Shown: positions 1 to 11,000 of the stretch, one piece after another
Layout of the letters: each line of letters opens with the position of its first letter
Numbering within the stretch: position 1 is the first letter of the stretch
Source of the DNA: Oryzias latipes
Lineage: Eukaryota; Chordata; Actinopteri; Beloniformes; Adrianichthyidae
Direction of reading: 5' to 3'
NCBI RefSeq assembly: GCF_002234675.1
Contig: NC_019867.2
Location: 21,298,184-21,362,183 of the forward strand
DNA: 64,000 bases
Translations under genes and position numbers: made by a program
Notes under the pieces: generated by a model
The model's database searches: none
The model's input: only the letters and a program-made list of their open reading frames with translations
Told to the model about the DNA's origin: nothing

Positions 1-1440
1 GGTAACTGCAGCTATTGTTGAAGTAGTTAAAATGCAATAACTAAATTACTGTTTAAATTTCACTAACCTTATCTATATGATGAGTAAATTAAGACCAAAA
101 TGGTTAAGAGATGCAGGATACTTTAGAATTTAAATGTGATAAGTTTCAATTCAAGTGCTGAAATATTTTCTATCAGTTTTCGTGTTATAAAAGTAGAACA
201 AAACCATCCCCCAGCTTATCACTAATGAGGATGAACAGATTTTATGCGTGTGGTTTAATAATTGAGGTCCAATGTCAGCCGTGGTCAGAATATTTAGCCA
301 TTGACTCTGACTCACAGGTGTTACAGTGAATTGTGCTCCACTCTGAAAACCAGTGCCATGGTTAAATGGTTTCTTGCACATCTGAAGTGCAAGCTGTAAG
401 TGTGGGACTGAAGATCAAGACTTTTTTGGTAAACTTCTTGACTCTTGTAATTTAGTTGCATTTGATATCAGGTTTGTATTTTTGTAAATAACCCTAAAGT
501 GAAGAAAAAGAAAAAACTGCTCTGACTGGTCTGAGATATTTTGAAATGATTGTCTTCAGTGCTTTAACTATTGTGTTGTCTTAATTTCTATCTCAAGTGA
601 TTGAAAACCACCAACTATGAACGTCTTTTCTGACACATCCAATCAGTATATTCTGTGAAATGTTTATGAAGTCCACTCTCTGTTGTTGTGTGATGCTTTT
701 AATTCACCAAGTAATGTTTTGATTGCACTGTATCCATTACAAAAGCCACAAACCCTTTAGCAGCTCTTCAAGAAGGTACACACTGTCAGGAAGTAAAAAT
801 GAATCTTCTGCTGCTTTGGTTGTCTGATGCAATTCAAGATACCCATCCATTCAGTTCTAATGTTTACAAAAGGTGTGGTTCTCACACACTGTTTACAACA
901 GCAGATAACACTGACGCACACGCAGAGCAGTCCACCAATAGCTGTTTAAAATTCCCAAAGTATTGGCTTCAGATGCGGTGGATGATGGGGGCAAGAATTT
1001 TGCTTGCATTTTGATTAAGAACTTGTTTTTCTTTTTTTCAAAACATTATGTGGATTTTGAATAGTATTTCTGTAAATTTAATAAACTGTCAAGTCTCCTA
1101 TTTAGGCAATCTGTGTTGGAATTCTTTATTTCACATCACTGTTTTGAATCTTCAGTTCTATAGAATTTTCTAAAATGTGAACTGCTTTCTGTCGGTGAGC
1201 TGCCCAAGCAATAACGTTTTGAAAATGAAAACTAGAAAACAAATGTTGGCGGGATTTACAGTATAGAAAGAGTGTAACAATGAATCAATTACCATACGTT
1301 TTTTGCCCAATCTGGCAACACTGTAAACAGACACTGTGCTTGCATGAACTACTTAAGTAAATTCAAGCTCTTTAGTGTATGTATTGAAGGACCTCTGAAT
1401 TGTACACACTTTTCTCCCAGCAGATGGCGCCCATCTTATT
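1..1440. other. Non-coding stretch, possible 3' UTR of a gene to the left
   Basis: AT-rich sequence without convincing coding potential. The longest open frame on the plus strand (799-1014) has no recognisable motif and no splice context. A canonical AATAAA lies near 1080, so the first 1.1 kb could be the 3' UTR of a plus-strand gene that begins outside the window. That reading is inference. Confidence 0.3.
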
Positions 1441-2021
1441 AGGAGTTTTCAATGAGAGTATATATCCTTGGATACCTTACCATGGAGTATGACTTAAGGC
1501 CTTATCATCCTCATTCCAAAATCTCACAAAAATGTACTTTATATTGTCAACTGGCGACTCATCCATCTGCCTCTTTAAAAATGATTACAAAATATTGGCG
1601 TCAATATTTGCATAACGGATTCAATCTGTTCTTCACTCTATGATACACGAATCACAATCTGGATTTTTACCCAACAGACACATCTCAAATAATATTCAAT
1701 TTGTAATTGATTTACTCAATTATTCATATCTAATTGCAGATAACTCTTTCATGTTGTTTCTAGATTTTTTTCAAGGCTTTTGATGCAGTGGAACATGATT
1801 TTTATATCACTCTTTACAAAAATTTGGTTTTGGCAGCTACTTCTGCAAAGTCATAAAACCTCTCTACAACAACCCTACCTGTTCTATTAGGTTAATCTCA
1901 GAAATTTGATATTAAATGTGTAATTATATCGAGATGTCCTATATCTCCCATATCTGTTTCTTCTTGTAGCTCAGGATCTCTGCGATTATATTAAATCTAG
2001 TCCATTATAAGTTAAATGGCG

Positions 2022-2295
2022 TAAATGTTAAATGGCATATACTTACATAGCGCTTTTCTACCAACAAGGCCCAAAGCACTTCACAGTCACAGTCCCGTTC
2101 ACCAGTGCATACACACTTTCACACACTGGTGCTTGCTCCGCTGCCGAACACAGGCGCCCGCCTACCACCAGAGGCAAGGTGGGGTTCATTGTCTTGCCCA
2201 CGGACGCATCGACTCATGGGCGTGCAAAGCGGTATTCGAACCTGCAAGTTTACGATCGTGGGTCGACCGCTCTACCGCTGCACCACGATAGGGCG
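2022..2295 (-). mobile_element. tRNA-derived SINE, copy 1
   Basis: Read on the minus strand the element begins at the right edge with a pol III type head: an A-box-like GTGGTGCAGCGGTAGAGC and, about 30 bp later, a B-box-like GGTTCGAATACC. The body matches the copy at 38,785-39,048 over its full length. It ends in the CTTTGGGCC...GAAAAGCGCTATGTAAG tail typical of teleost SINEs. It interrupts the L1-like relic between the QGCPISP and ADDTT blocks, so it is younger than that LINE. Confidence 0.8.
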
Positions 2296-2746
2296 TGGTG
2301 CAGCAATGGAACAATGGATCGCTCATAGATCCATTGTTACTAGTCCGCTTGCAGATGATACAACTCTTTTATTTTAAAGACAGCTCACAAATTCAGTAGG
2401 CAATAGATGTGGTTAAACTTTTTCTCCAACGCTTTGGGTCTTAAATTAAATCTGAAAAAATGAACTTTGGCCATATTTGAACTTAGTATGAACATTGACC
2501 AATCAAATAAAGTGATGTGAATTCATTTCTCAATATTCCTGTAAAAACTGGCACCTATCTTGGTATAAAATAACTAAAAATGAAAATGATAATGATGACA
2601 CTAATTTTCTTCCAATGAAAATGAAACAAAAGATTCAACCTTTGGCTCTTATAACAGATCTATCTATTAAAGGTAGAATTCTCCTTTCCAAGGCTGAAGG
2701 GCTCTCTAGAGTCACTTATGCAGCTCAATCTCTATATATCAGCAAC

Positions 2747-2958
2747 TTAACCCTTGTGCTATCTTGGATAACCCTTCCCTTGCATTGACGTGTTCTCCCT
2801 AGCATGACAAAGGTGGATAAAGGAGGAAAGATTTCATGTAATCCATGGACACCAGTGAAGATCACAAATCATGGAAGAAAAAAGGTTCAGAGCACTGTCT
2901 AGTGGGTCTAGATGACCCAACTCCCAATGTTAAAGTGCCTAGGATAGCACAAGGGTTA
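2747..2958. mobile_element. piggyBac-type TTAA MITE, copy 1
   Basis: About 212 bp with terminal inverted repeats starting TTAACCCTTGTGCTATC. The left end keeps TTAA and the right end has drifted to TTAC. The core contains the family signatures CATGTAATCCATGGACACC and GATGACCCAACTCCCAATG. Other copies lie at 6999, 15430, 23972, 29454, 29646 and 47638. It carries no coding sequence. It sits inside the L1-like relic. Confidence 0.85.
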
Positions 2959-3812
2959 CGCAAAACTGTCCATAAAATATTATTTGACTTTGTCTGGAAA
3001 AATAACACACATTAGGAAATCTGTTCTGATGAATGACTACAGTAATGGTAGCCTGAACTTTCTGAATTTTAATACTTTAAATATCCCTTTTAAGGTTAAA
3101 TTTTGAGTTTTTGAAACACCCAAACTCTTTACGGAATTTTATCCCCAACTCTCTCAGCTGGGTGGCCTGGACTTCCCACTGCTCTGCACCTGTAAGGCTG
3201 ACAAAATGCCCATCAAACTCTTTAATAAAACCAAGACCTTAAGGTAATTATAACTATACATTTTGGGAACAATATGAAGAAACATTATTACACATATTTT
3301 GAACCTGTAAGCACACTTAACTGATTTGGAACAAGTTGTCAACTCCAAATATAATTTTCTATAACTGGGCATGCCACACCCATCATTAATGGCTGTGGCT
3401 ACATACATATCTAAAGAGGGAGAACTGCATTGACTCATGGGCATGCTCTCCTCATTCTCCCTGGGGATTGATCACCTGTGATGGGGCCAAAATCCCACTA
3501 ACGATTAGAAAAAAATCGTATTTTTTACAACGGTATTAGAGTTTGGTGTGATGGGTTAAAACACCTGGTAAAAGACAAAAGTTAAGTCGTTGCTTTCCCC
3601 TATAATTCAAAATCCTGATTTTCCTGCTGGTCTGGGCCCATCTGTGTTCTCCTCCTGGCGTAATTTAGGGATTAATGTATTCGGGGAATTAATTAAAGAC
3701 AACACTGTTATGTCCTTTCAACAACATTTTTTTGCATATCTCCAACTGAGACATTTTATTTCTTCTCATCTTATGTACACCTCCGCTGTTAATGATGTAG
3801 AAAAGTCGTTGT

Positions 3813-5322
3813 TCACAAATCTGTCTAAATCTGTGATAGTGAACACTTCTCCTTTGCCAAGACAATCCATCCCACCTCGCAGGTGTGCCATATCAAGATG
3901 CTGATTAGACAGCATGATTATTGCACAGGTGTGCCTTAGACTGGCCACAAGAAAAGGCCACTCTGAAATCTTCAGTTTTGTTTTATTGAGGGGGTCAGGG
4001 GACTCAGACAACCAGTCAGTATCTGGTGTGACCACCATTTGCCTCATGAAGTGCGACACATCTCCTTTGCATAGAGTTGATCAGGTTGTCTATTGTGGCC
4101 TGTGAAATGTTGGTCCACTCTTCTTCAATGGCTGTGCGAAGTTGCTAGATATTGGCAGGAACTGGAACACGCTGTCGTATACGCGCATCCCAAACATGCT
4201 CAATGTGTGACATGTCCGGTGAGTATGCTGGCCATGCAAGAACTGGGATGTTTTCAGCTTCCAAGAATTGTGTACAGATCCTTGCAACATGGGGCCATGC
4301 ATTATTATGCTGCAACATGAGGTGATGTTGTTGGATGTACGGCACAACAATGGGCCCCAGGATCTCGCCATGGTATCTCTGTGCATTCAAAATGCCATCA
4401 ATGAAATGCACCTGTGTTCTTCGCCCATAACATATGCCTGCCCATACCATAACCCCACCACCACCATGGGCTACTCGATCCACAACATTGACATCAGAAA
4501 ACCCCTGACCCACACAACGCCACACACGCTGTCTGCCATCTGCCCTGAACAGTGTAAACCGGGAGTCATCTGTGAAGAGAACACCTCTCCAACGTGCCAG
4601 ACGCCATCGCATGTGAGCATTTGCCCACTCAAGTTACGACGACGAACTGGAGTGAGGTCGAGACCTCGATGAGGACGACGAGCATGCAGATGAGCTTCCC
4701 TGAGACGGTTTCTGACAGTTTGTGCAGAAATTCTGTGGTTATGCAAACCGATTGTTTCAGCAGCTGTCCGAGTGGCTGGTCTCAGATGATCTTGGAGGTG
4801 GACATGCTGGATGTGGAGGTCTTGGGCTGGTGTGGTTACACGTGGTCTGCGGTTGTGAGGCCGGTTAGATGTGCTGCCAAATTCTCGGAAACGCCTTTGG
4901 AGACGGCTTATGGTGGAGAAATGGAAATTTAATTCCCTAGCAACAGCTCTGGTGGACATTCCTGCCATCAGCATGCCAATTGCACGCTCCCTCAAAACTT
5001 GCGACATCTGTGGCATTATGCTGTGTGATACAACTGAAGATTTCAGAGTGGCCTTTTCTTGTGGCCAGTCTAAGGCACACCTGTGCAATAATCATGCTGT
5101 CTAATCAGCATCTTGATATGGCACACCTGCAAGGTGGGATGGATTGTCTTGGCAAAGGAGAAGTGCTCACTATCACAGATTTAGACAGATTTGTGAACAA
5201 TATTTCAGAGAACTAGTTATTTTGTGTATGTGTAAAATGTTTCACTGAGTGTCTTTGAGTTCATACCATTAAAAAATGGGAGCAATAACAAAAGTGTTGC
5301 GTTTATATTTTTGGTCAGTATA
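3813..5322 (-). mobile_element. Tc1-family DNA transposon with long inverted repeats, left end truncated
   Basis: The right end reads on the minus strand as CTGACCAAAAATATAAACGC, a fish Tc1 terminus, next to a TA-rich flank. The inner part of the terminal repeat, roughly 5035-5210, reappears inverted at about 3813-3985 (compare GACAATCCATCCCACCT with AGGTGGGATGGATTGTC). The inverted repeats were therefore about 280 bp long, and the outer part of the left one is missing where the element meets LINE sequence. A transposase pseudogene fills the interior. Confidence 0.85.
4016..5016 (-). pseudogene. Tc1 transposase, frameshifted
   Basis: The N-terminal part (from 5016 leftward) starts MPQMSQVLRERAIGML and contains the HTH segment GMSTRAVARELNFHFSTISR, then a second HTH with the GRPR-like NRRPRVTT hook. 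Near 4610-4470 the frame changes and the catalytic domain continues. It shows GVLFTDDSRF (first catalytic Asp region), HGGGGVMVWAGI, an HNNAWPHVA block where the family usually has HDNARPH, and PAYSPDMSHIEHVWD (third acidic residue). The reading ends HEANGGHTRY and then a premature stop. One frameshift and changed catalytic-region residues make an active enzyme unlikely. Confidence 0.85.
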
Positions 5323-5694
5323 TATATATATATATATATTTATTTATTTTTATTTTTTTTTTCTTTTAATTATTTTACTTGTATGGCTGTCTCAAGTTGA
5401 AGGGCGGGGTGGGGTGGGGGAGTTGACATCTTTTTGATGCTTGATGCTTAAATTGTTCAAATTTTTTTGTGATCGAATTGTTCAAATTTTGAAAACAATA
5501 ATAAAAAAAAAAGATCTCCAAAATGTAAGGAGTGCCCTATGTGCTGCCATAAAGTGTTGTTGTGTGACTTCGGTAAAGAGGACGTTGGTAAAGACAGAAT
5601 GAGAACGATAAGGAGGGAAGTGCGGACGTGAAAGAAGACCCCCCATCCCGCCCAATAGTACAAAGATGCAGGTATATGTTTGATAGATATAGAA

Positions 5695-5844
5695 ATGCCG
5701 CCTGCAAAGAGACACAACGATGAACCACAGTTTAAACTGCAGGCTATCAGCTACGCAGAGGAACGTGGGAATCAAGCAGCTGCGAAAGAATTCAAGATTA
5801 ATGCCTTGGTTCGCAAGAGGAGGAAGCTGGAAAACGAACTTTGA
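5695..5844 (+). pseudogene. Pogo/Tigger-like HTH (Brinker/psq-type) N-terminal fragment
   Basis: An open frame of 49 residues starting MPPAKRHN, with FKLQAISYAEERGNQAAAKE and then a VRKRRKLENEL stretch, ends in TGA. This is the pattern of the Brinker/psq helix-turn-helix at the N-terminus of pogo-like transposases and their host derivatives (FKL..I.YAE..GN.AAA..F....VR.WR...). In frame beyond the stop, KIKKIQLSFRGNKARLED continues the usual region, so this is a decayed copy. I see no DDE domain downstream. Family assignment is from motif memory only. Confidence 0.6.
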
Positions 5845-6998
5845 AAGATCAAGAAGATACAGCTGAGTTTCCGTGGAAATAAGGCTAGGTTGGAAGATCA
5901 ACTCAAGTGCAGCAACTTCTAGCAGATTAAAATGAAAAGCTGTCCATCTTCCGCTCCTTTTAATTTCGTTTTTTCTCCTTTTTTAAAACACACACTAGCA
6001 TGCATGTTTTACCGTTATGTTTTAACATTAAATGCACAAAAAAACACCCATAACTTAAACTGCGCACTTTAATCCAGTGATATTGTATTGTAAGTAGAGG
6101 AGTAGAGGAGTGTGTTATTGGAAATAATATGGCTTAATTCTGTGTTTGTGTGTGTATGTCTTCAGTGTTTGATGTGGCTTTTTGACTATCACAGTCAAAA
6201 ATTTCAGCTCTATGTGTTAAACTTGTTTGCCACCCCTGTTTTATAGGCTTTAATAGCATAAAAAACAGCTGATGTAAAGTGGATTAAAATGTTAATCAAC
6301 GACCCAAGACCAAGGTAAGAAAGTGCAGCAGGTTTTTCTTGCTGTAAGTTTTTCTCATGTGAGAACTGTATTTGTGTATTCGTTAACGTTTCAATCCACT
6401 TTACATCCCCCATTATTATTCTATTTAAGCCTCTAAAAAATGAAAGTCCCGCCCCACTGCCATTTGACATGCAAATTTCGGCCAGTCAGATCAACCAGAA
6501 AGGTTACCGCCCCCAAGTGTCAAACACCCCCCCTGGACACCACCCCCAAGTGACAAAAACACCCCTTTAACACTGCACGCAAACCCAGTGAGTGCGCAGG
6601 ATCGCCGCTCAGTTAGGATTGCAGTTGTTAAATGCGGGGTTGCTCGGTTAGCATTGCGCTTGCGCGGTTGTAAGGTTCGCTTACTCAGATCTTCAATCCA
6701 CTTGCGCAGTTATCTTTGCGCTTGTTCAATTAATGACAGCCATGAAACGCCATAACAAGCAGGTCTGTCCCTTATATTCGTGAACAGATAATCTGCCTCT
6801 CAACAGTCTTGAAAGCTCCTGTATTCTATCTTTCGTTTGGCCATTTTTGTGGAGGGTGAAATTAATTTGCCCGATGTGACTGGAGCATGGCTGTCAGTAT
6901 ACAGTATGGTATGTACTGTGAGCCAGCTCTAATGCACATTTGATATGGTCTCGCAGGCCAATTATAATCACACTGGGCCTAAGTTTGACACATGTGAT
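5845..6998. other. No gene recognised
   Basis: Contains poly-pyrimidine runs and short direct similarities within 6240-6480, where two pieces carrying GTAAAGTGGATT and AATCCACTTTAC form an inverted pair. There is no coding signal that I can defend. Confidence 0.3.
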
Positions 6999-7211
6999 TT
7001 AACCCTTGTGCTATCTTAGATGACCCCACCCTTGCATTGACTTGTTCTCCCTGCCATGACAAAGGTGGATAAAAGTGGAAAGATTTCATGTAATCCATGG
7101 ACACCAGTGAGGTTCACAAATCATTGAAGAAAAAAGGTTCAGCGCACTGTCCAGTGGGTCTACATGACCCAACTCCCAATGTTAAAGTGCCTAGGATAGC
7201 ACAAGGGTTAA
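6999..7211. mobile_element. piggyBac-type TTAA MITE, copy 2 (intact ends)
   Basis: 213 bp bounded by TTAA on both sides. The ends are perfect inverted repeats for the first 17 bases (TTAACCCTTGTGCTATC and its complement at the right end). This is the best-preserved copy for defining the family. Confidence 0.9.
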
Positions 7212-7214
7212 AGT

Positions 7215-7330
7215 AACCAATTAACCTTTGAAGCATGTTTTTGGATGGTGGAAGTCTCAAAACGGGGAGAAGATGCAAACTCCACACAGAAAGGTACCAT
7301 ATTAGTGTTCTGTTTCAGGTCCCCAAGCCG
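7215..7330 (-). repeat. Common teleost dispersed repeat fragment
   Basis: The segment contains CCAATTAACCTTTGAAGCATG and GGGGAGAAGATGCAAACTCC, a block I know as a very abundant dispersed repeat in fish introns. It lies directly against the right end of the TTAA element. The class is not assigned. Confidence 0.55.
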
Positions 7331-8001
7331 GGACATCACCATGACCTCTTTGGGAATCATGGGAAATCATGTCCCAGTAGCCAATGGGCTTAAAGCCCTG
7401 CTCCACTTAAAATTTGGATCAGCTTCACAGCGAAAACTTAAAAACTGAATTGAAACAGAAAACAGAACTGAAAAAGAAGAGGCAGAAATGAAAACAAAAG
7501 TTGAAAATACAAATAAACATATTTTGTTACAGTTTTGGGTTTGCATTTTTCTTTTTATTCAAGTTTTAAATTTACATATATGTTTTCAAATGAATATTAA
7601 GTTTAAATCTACAATATATATTTTTTTAATTCACTATTTTATTTTTCAAATTTTCAATAATTTAGGACAGGTACATTATGGTCTATGTTTTCATCCAAGT
7701 CCTGAATTATTAAAGCAAACAATGCAGGTTTTTATATTTTTTCATGGAAGAGTTTTCTCTCTGGAAAGCTTAAGGACACGCACAAATAGGACATTATTTT
7801 TTAGAAAATGAGAGCAAATCTTTAATAAATTGATGACCATTTATATTTCTGATTTAAATTCGGGAGTATGTTTGTGTTATGTCGTTCTTTCCTACGTCAC
7901 AGTAACGGTGCCATAAAAGAAAAGGGGGAAAAAACACATTAATGAACAGGTGACGCGCTCTGCGGCTCCGCCGTCTGGCAGAGTGAATGAGATCCGGCGC
8001 A

Positions 8002-11000
8002 ATGAGCACCTCCTTCCCGAAATCTGAATCCACGACCTCCCTCCTGAAGTCTGCGGCAAAAAAACCGACACACCACCCCGAGCGCGCGGCTGAAAGCCAT
8101 AGGGGGCAATATCACCATCAACACCAGCATCGCCACCGTCCCGCCGAACTCCAAGGCAACGGGAGAACGGAAGAATCCTTCCACACGGCCGACGGTGACG
8201 TAAGTGCCCGCAGACCACTGTGCCACCCCTCTACGGTGGGCGCCTGCCAGGACGGCCACAACTCGACCACGCGGAGCGAGTGCAAATCACGTGCGTGTTC
8301 AAACCAAGTCCCCGATCCGCTGGCGGCGAACAGCGAGGCAGGCCAAGGTGAGGGGGAGCGCTGCAGGACCTCCAAACATCGCCACCATCGCCGCAGGAGG
8401 CACCACCGCGAGGACCGAGCTCCGGCTGAAGCGTCCGAACCGCAGCGTCCCAGCCGGGGCCACGCGCGCTCCCACCCGGTCCCGAGAGCACCCTCCCTGT
8501 CAGATAGCAATGACGACAGGGTCCCGCTGTGTGAGCCTAGGGCCCACAAGGGGAGCCGTCTGACCAAAGGCAGCAGTCCATCCACGTCTTCCTGCTCTCT
8601 TGTCCCGCAGTCCAACAGGTCGTCCCGCCGCGCACGGAGGCCGAGCCTGGTTTCATCTGCGTCTGATATCAATCTGAGAACCATCATCAGTTCACTCTTT
8701 GGTCAGGTGAGACTCCAAACAAAAACAAACCTTCGGCAGGGTTTAGCAGGATTTAGAAGATTGATATTTGAAATTAATTTGAGGAAGACAGTCTGGAAAT
8801 CCCTGGCAAATCGTGACAGTGTTGGTGTCTTTTAGTACTCCAAGGGGTGGCTAGATATAAAACACATACAAGGCTTCAGTTTGATCTGAAAGCATCTAAA
8901 GCCTCCCATGCTTTGCTGTTTTGATCTTTGCTGTTGTTCTACCTGCCTATCAGACAAACAGCTCCCATCACCATTTTTTTCTCCTTATGTAATTTGTAAA
9001 ATACTGCTTCCTCCTACAGACTGCACTCTATCAGGCAGCTTTCTTTTTGAAGTGGATGTAGGACAAGTTGGATGTTCCACTAGCAGAGAGGTGGAAGTCT
9101 GATGTGCAAATGTTTCTTTTGTTGAAAGCACGGGCTTCGTGCTTTGTTCATCTTCCTGCAACCCTCCATCAGGAACACTGCATCTATTGTGTTTTTGTGT
9201 TTGAAGATGATCAGTGATGCTGGAGGCTCTATTTTTGAGCTGAGGATCTATTTGAGTCCCCTTAAACCATTAGCATAATTTGGGTCTGGTGACGAAATTT
9301 TCTCTTTTACATCTTCCAGAGGTCAGATTTTATTTGCTTCCTTGTATGGTACTCACTTTTGAACAGGAAATGATTACCATGAGCTGAACAGGGAATCTTT
9401 CTGTCATTGATCAGTTCCGTCATGGAAACGCAGAATTAGTCCTTTGTGGGTTGAAAAGAAACTTCTTCTAGTACTGATAGTATAAAAGCCATCTCTGCAA
9501 ATAGCCAGTGAGTCAGACTGTGAGCAGCTCTGCGAAAACATTACCGTGACCCCTAAAATGCTCTTTGATTACACACCCACTGTCAATGGTGAGGAGTTCA
9601 GTCATGGGCAAGAAATGGAAAGCTCCATTTGAGAGCAACATACACACAATACATTAAAAATTGATGCAATTTTTCTTCTATTTGCAACTACCTGTGCACA
9701 CCTGCAGATGACACTGTCTCTGCAAATGTCAGTTGCTGCTTTGCTGCTTTGTGTGCTTGTGTTTGGTGCCACACAGTGTGTGCAGGTCAGAGTAACCTTG
9801 CCATTGCCTGTGAAGGACACACAAACAGCCACATGGTGAAAATGTGAAATTCTGCATCAAATGCGTATTGACAAAATGTTTTTTATAAGAAAAAAGCATC
9901 AGGTCCTAACATTTTTTTAGACCGGAGGAGGGTTTTTTTAATGGTCAAGGTCACCTCAATATGCGTGCAACCCAGACGGCCTCTCTGGTGGGAAGACTGG
10001 AGACAGTTTTGTCAATTTTTTTTTATATGCATACTTTGTGTAATTTGTGTTTTCTGTAGTTTGGCTGGTGTGTCAGCAGTGTGCAATATCTTTCAGACAT
10101 CTCCTCTCCTTTAATAGGCATTATTCCGTTTCCTTCCTTGGTCCACATCCCTCCCTCGTCTGTTTTCTTCTCCTCTCTCCCTCACTCGATGGTGTCCCTA
10201 CTGTTGCAACATTCATTTACCCCAGAAGCTCAGTGGACTAAAGTTCCAACATATTTGTCCTGCTTTAGATTTTATTAGAATCTTTGGTTTCATGGGTCTT
10301 GCTAAAAGTAGAGTTTGTCTTCCTCACAAAACCCAAACTGCAAACCTGGTGGAGAAAAATTCCTTATGGTCGTATTTAATGTCTTTTTTCTCCTTTGGAA
10401 TGGGAAACTGCTTAGACTGGCCTCTGAGAGCGGTAAGATTTTAAAAAACAAACTTCACACCCTGAAATTTCCTAGACTTTAGCGCTTTTAAAGGTTAATT
10501 GTAACATATTACTTTCTTTGCTTTGGACTTAGGATGACTTAGGTCATTTTTGCGCAATTTTTGAAACTCCGTACAGCTAAAAAGATTCAATTCATGCTTC
10601 AGTTTGAGTAGATTTATTTTAGATTCAGGCCATGGTGTCATGAGTTTGTTGAGAAGGAAGTGTTACTTGTTCGTCTCTCCTGCTTTGAGATTCTTAAAGT
10701 CCTAATGTAGATGTGATATTGGATTTTGGCAAGCCTCGGCTGTTCAACAGGAGCCACTTACTAATGAGAGCTCAATGTCCTGTAGAAGAAAATGTGCCTG
10801 CAGTGAAAGTCTTAGCCTGCTCCCTACTGCTTTCATTCTACTTTTTCTGCTTCTGTTTACTCTTTGTCAGACAGTGTATAGGTGTGAGGTGCCAGTCTGT
10901 ACAAGTGGCAAGTAAACTGTTATGAGCAATGGGTGGAAAGTTGGCAACATGCTGTTTTATAGATGTATTTAGGTGATTTTTCCACCATGTTTTCATGTAG

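Larger units (their letters stand above)
1560..3810 (+). mobile_element. L1-like LINE reverse transcriptase relic
   Basis: Broken reverse-transcriptase sequence can be read across several frames on the plus strand. In order there are a QSGF block near 1650, NNIQFVIDLLNYS near 1690, a FLDFFKAFD-like block near 1760, a QGCPISPYLF-like block near 1935, an ADDTTL catalytic block near 2355, and RILLSKAEG near 2675. The downstream part resembles the C-terminal region of fish L1-type ORF2 (KILFDFVWKN near 2975, LGGLDFPLL near 3160). Many stops and frameshifts show it is dead. It is interrupted by a SINE (2022-2295) and a TTAA element (2747-2958), and abuts a Tc1 element on the right. A second relic of the same type lies at 47,060-48,250. 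Confidence 0.75.

Noticed and set aside
799-1014. 71-codon open frame starting MNLLLLWLSD
   Set aside because: No domain, no splice or Kozak context and low-complexity surroundings; more likely UTR or chance.
2025-2377. Three overlapping open frames of 88-98 codons
   Set aside because: They are readings of the tRNA-derived SINE, not proteins.
7892-8687. Minus-strand open frames opposite the first cabp1 exon
   Set aside because: Shadows of the GC-rich caldendrin exon; the plus frame has the homologous KSES.TSLLK start and correct splicing.
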